Source of the DNA: Clostridia bacterium
Lineage (GTDB): Bacteria; Bacillota; Clostridia; Oscillospirales; CAG-272
DNA: 16,722 bases
Assembly: GCA_024404655.1 (NCBI GenBank)
Contig: JAKSPR010000016.1
Coordinates: 1-16,722, forward strand
Direction: 5' to 3'
The translations under genes and the position numbers were made by a program. The notes under the pieces are model-generated. The model made no database searches. It was not told the DNA's origin and was given only the letters and a program-made list of their open reading frames with translations. Positions 15,367 through 16,722 of this stretch are shown here, piece by piece (position 1 is the stretch's first letter; each line of letters opens with the position of its first letter).

Positions 15367-16212
15367 TTATTTCAGGAGACCGAGGTCGGACTGCTTACCG
15401 CCGTAAAGGCCCATAGGCTCAACGTGGATGGCTGCAGCGGAAACGACATGGGTACCGTTCTGTGCATTGAAGTCATCGAGGTACGGAGTATGCTGGAAGT
15501 AGTTTGCATCGACCTCGCCGGAATCAACGACATTATTGGGCTGGACGTAGTCGGTATATTCGATGATATTGAGGGTGATATCCTTTGCTGCGAGGATTTC
15601 CTTTGCGATCTTCAGGATCTCTGCGTGGGGGTTGGGAGTAGCTGCGACGGAAATGGTGGTACCTGCAAGAGCTGCGTAGTCAACGGATGCGTCATAGCCG
15701 TCACCGGGGTTCTCGACGGTGGAAACGACAGCGCCGCCGTAAGTCTTTGCGATGTAATCAGCGACCTGCTGGCTCTCCAGTGCTGCGACGAGCGCCTTGA
15801 TCTTGCCGCTGTTCTCATTGCCCTCCTTGCATGCAAGGATATTGGCATAAGCGGAATAAGAGCCCTCGATGGTCAGAGCGTCTGCGACGGGGTTGCTGCC
15901 TGCGTCGATGGCGTAGTTGGAGTTGATGACTGCGAAGTCAACGTCGCGGCGGACATTGGGGATCTGGGCTGCCTCAACTTCCTTGAACGTGATATTCTTG
16001 GGGTTCTCTGCGATATCCTTGATGGTAGCGGTGATGCCTGCGCCTTCCTTCAGCTTGATGATGCCGTTGGCCTCAAGCAGAAGCAGTGCTCTTGCCTCAT
16101 TGGTGGTATCATTGGGGATCGCCACCGTCAGGCCGGAAGAGCCGCAGGAAATGAGAGACAGTGCGGAGCATACGAGGATTGCTGCAAGGAAAAGTACGAA
16201 GATGCGTTTCAT
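15367..16212 (-). CDS. metQ: Circularly permuted methionine-binding lipoprotein MetQ
   Basis: A 281-aa NlpA/MetQ-type lipoprotein (signal 1-22, lipobox LISC, Cys23) that delivers methionine to MetNI. The order of its parts is swapped. Residues 28-163, beginning LTVAIPNDTTNEARALLLLE and ending YIAKTYGGAVV, correspond to the C-terminal half of ordinary MetQ. Residues 187-278, from ISVAATPNPHAEIL through TDYVQPN, YFQHTPYLDDF and HVEPMGLYGGK, correspond to the canonical N-terminal half. A new linker of about 23 residues (164-186, STVENPGDGYDASVDYAAL...) joins the old C-terminus to the old N-terminus. The cut is at the first inter-domain crossover, after MGLY. Both halves look complete and mature length is normal (about 259 aa), so function is probably kept. 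The start at 16212 has AAGGAG 9 bases upstream; the longer frame to 16308 lacks support. It is followed by metN. Confidence 0.93.
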   Translation of the reverse strand: MKRIFVLFLAAILVCSALSLISCGSSGLTVAIPNDTTNEARALLLLEANGIIKLKEGAGITATIKDIAENPKNITFKEVEAAQIPNVRRDVDFAVINSNYAIDAGSNPVADALTIEGSYSAYANILACKEGNENSGKIKALVAALESQQVADYIAKTYGGAVVSTVENPGDGYDASVDYAALAGTTISVAATPNPHAEILKIAKEILAAKDITLNIIEYTDYVQPNNVVDSGEVDANYFQHTPYLDDFNAQNGTHVVSAAAIHVEPMGLYGGKQSDLGLLK

Positions 16213-16221
16213 GGTGATATT

Positions 16222-16345
16222 CTCCTTTTTTTTGAAAAAATGTTTTTTCTTTTTTCTACATTCGGTACAAAACAAAAAGGGAAACTCGGTGGATTGTGCG
16301 TCCCTCATTTTTTCTGAATGATCAACCTACGTAAGAAGTTGTTTT
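16222..16345 (-). other. Leader segment between met leader peptide and metQ
   Basis: About 130 untranslated bases, rich in A-runs and T-runs, holding several short hairpins: ACGTAA/TTACGT (16351-16346 with 16334-16329, enclosing the leader stop codon), CAACTT/AGGTTG (16341-16336 with 16328-16323), TCATT/AATGA (16321-16317 with 16309-16305) and the terminator-like structure listed separately. No SAM-I riboswitch core or T-box AGGGTGGNACCGCG motif is visible. The metQ ribosome binding site is AAGGAG at 16227-16222. Confidence 0.5.
16269..16313 (-). terminator. Candidate attenuator terminator of the metQNI leader
   Basis: On the minus strand AGGGA (16305-16301) pairs with TCCCT (16282-16278) around an 18-base loop. 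The stem extends as an A-tract against the T-tract TTTTTGTTTT (16278-16269), about 11 of 13 positions paired between 16313-16301 and 16282-16270. The GC core is short and the loop large, so it would be a weak terminator. It lies after the Met-rich leader peptide and before metQ, where an attenuator is expected. Confidence 0.4.
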
Positions 16346-16465
16346 TTACGTTTCCTCCGCAGTGGTCTTGGGAAGCTTCATTGAAAAATCTGCGCGGCAC
16401 ATCATGCACATGGAGCGCATGCGCATTGACATGATCATGGTCATTGCTGCCGCAAGGTTTTTCAT
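16346..16465 (-). CDS. Methionine-rich leader peptide upstream of metQNI
   Basis: A 39-aa ORF with its own ribosome binding site (AAAGGGG, 16480-16474, 8 bases before ATG), starting about 30 bases from the predicted transcription start. It contains ten Met, eight of them within residues 8-22 (MTMIMSMRMRSMCMM). It has no signal peptide or recognised domain. Placement between promoter and metQ and the clustering of Met codons mirror amino-acid-biosynthesis leader peptides (trp, his, leu), where ribosome stalling at scarce-amino-acid codons controls a downstream terminator. I infer that methionyl-tRNA shortage stalls the ribosome at 16444-16400 and raises metQNI expression. An alternative is a small Met/Cys-rich metal-binding peptide (Cys20, Cys23), but the position favours the leader role. 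Confidence 0.75.
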   Translation of the reverse strand: MKNLAAAMTMIMSMRMRSMCMMCRADFSMKLPKTTAEET

Positions 16466-16502
16466 GGTGAGTTCCCCTTTCTCGTTTGCTGTAGATATTA
16501 TG

Positions 16503-16531
16503 AGTATAGCACGGCGGGGGGGATTTGTCAA
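16503..16531 (-). promoter_or_regulatory. Promoter of the metQNI operon
   Basis: On the minus strand TTGACA (16531-16526) and TATACT (16508-16503) are separated by 17 bases. The predicted start is near 16496, giving a leader of about 285 bases before metQ that includes the Met-rich ORF. Confidence 0.85.
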
Positions 16532-16540
16532 GTTTTTTGG

Positions 16541-16579
16541 ATGAAGTTTTGATTTTTCTGCGAAAAATCAAAACTTCAT
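16541..16579. repeat. Perfect 17-bp AT-rich hairpin upstream of the met promoter
   Basis: ATGAAGTTTTGATTTTT (16541-16557) is perfectly complementary to 16563-16579 around CTGCG. It ends 10 bases before the -35 box. It could act as a bidirectional terminator insulating the met promoter (T-runs on both strands) or be part of a repeat element. Confidence 0.8.
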
Positions 16580-16592
16580 TGTTTCTGTTCTT

Positions 16593-16658
16593 GCCCGCTC
16601 TGCGGGCGGGAAAGTTTTCTCCTTGGCAGGAGAGCAGTTTATCCGGCGGCACCGCCGG
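16593..16658. repeat. Run of short GC hairpins near the right end
   Basis: GCCCGC/GCGGGC (16593-16598 with 16602-16607), CTCC/GGAG (near 16619-16632) and CCGGCG/CGCCGG (16643-16648 with 16653-16658) follow one another. With the AT hairpin on one side and the 55-bp repeat on the other, the last 180 bases are a chain of palindromes with no credible coding frame. Confidence 0.65.
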
Positions 16659-16667
16659 GAGACGCTG

Positions 16668-16722
16668 ATTGGAAGAAGGGAGAGGGGGCTCCACGCCGCC
16701 CCCTCTCCCCTCTCCCAAGCCC
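16668..16722. repeat. Right copy of 55-bp terminal inverted repeat
   Basis: Exact reverse complement of 1-55, including the internal 12-bp-stem hairpin. On this side the flanking sequence (a chain of hairpins) differs from the left side, which runs straight into the feo promoter region. Confidence 0.9.

Noticed and set aside
15361..16317. 318-codon plus-strand frame opposite metQ
   Set aside because: Antisense to metQ, rich in Asp/Gly/Val/Cys from reversed codons, with no family match.
16213..16496. SAM-I riboswitch or methionine T-box in the metQNI leader
   Set aside because: I found no S-box core and no T-box AGGGTGGNACCGCG motif on the minus strand; most of the leader is taken up by the Met-rich ORF.
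16305..16718. 137-codon minus-strand frame covering the right-end repeats and the leader peptide in another frame
   Set aside because: It runs through the terminal repeat, hairpins and the met promoter, with no ribosome binding site and no domain. The Met-rich frame with its SD is the better reading.
1..16722. Whole window as a transposon or integrative element with 55-bp ends
   Set aside because: No transposase, integrase, relaxase or resolvase, and the content is ordinary chromosomal transport and carbohydrate genes. A contig bounded by a dispersed repeat explains the ends better.

Overview
This 16,722-base window is GC-rich chromosomal DNA of a fermentative gut-type Firmicute, most likely a clostridial (Oscillospirales/Christensenellales-like) genome. 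The reasons are the FeoA-FeoB fusion with a FeoB-associated Cys-rich peptide, the expanded family-1 solute-binding lipoproteins, AGGAGG-type ribosome binding sites, strong TTGACA-N17-TATAAT promoters and abundant Rho-independent terminators. There is no phage, plasmid, transposase, CRISPR, rRNA or tRNA signal. Both ends carry the same 55-bp sequence in inverted orientation, so the window looks like a complete contig broken at a dispersed palindromic repeat.

Left part (1-3130): an iron operon. A consensus promoter with a tandem 21-bp operator-like repeat drives a FeoA-FeoB fusion transporter and a small Cys-rich membrane protein. A tandem 144-bp intergenic repeat and a strong terminator follow.

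Centre (3261-8334): carbohydrate genes. A 1016-aa lipoprotein with a right-handed beta-helix (GH141-like) is followed by a 42-aa Cys-rich membrane peptide. Convergent to these is a two-gene operon encoding an ABM-domain (LsrG/YgiN-like) protein and a CE15-like carbohydrate esterase.

Centre-right (8399-11830): a three-gene operon of a sugar-type solute-binding lipoprotein, a Gfo/Idh/MocA oxidoreductase and a zinc-ribbon protein of unknown role. It ends in a bidirectional terminator shared with a convergent second solute-binding lipoprotein (11930-13399).

Right part (13559-16531, minus strand): a methionine uptake operon in the order metQ-metN-metI. Two things stand out. MetQ is circularly permuted: the canonical C-terminal half directly follows the lipoprotein signal, and the canonical N-terminal half comes last, joined by a new linker of about 23 residues. 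In addition, between the promoter and metQ lies a 39-codon ORF with its own Shine-Dalgarno sequence and ten methionines, eight of them within 15 residues, followed by a weak terminator-like structure. This looks like a methionine-sensing leader-peptide attenuator in place of the usual SAM riboswitch or T-box. These two observations are the best candidates for something undescribed.
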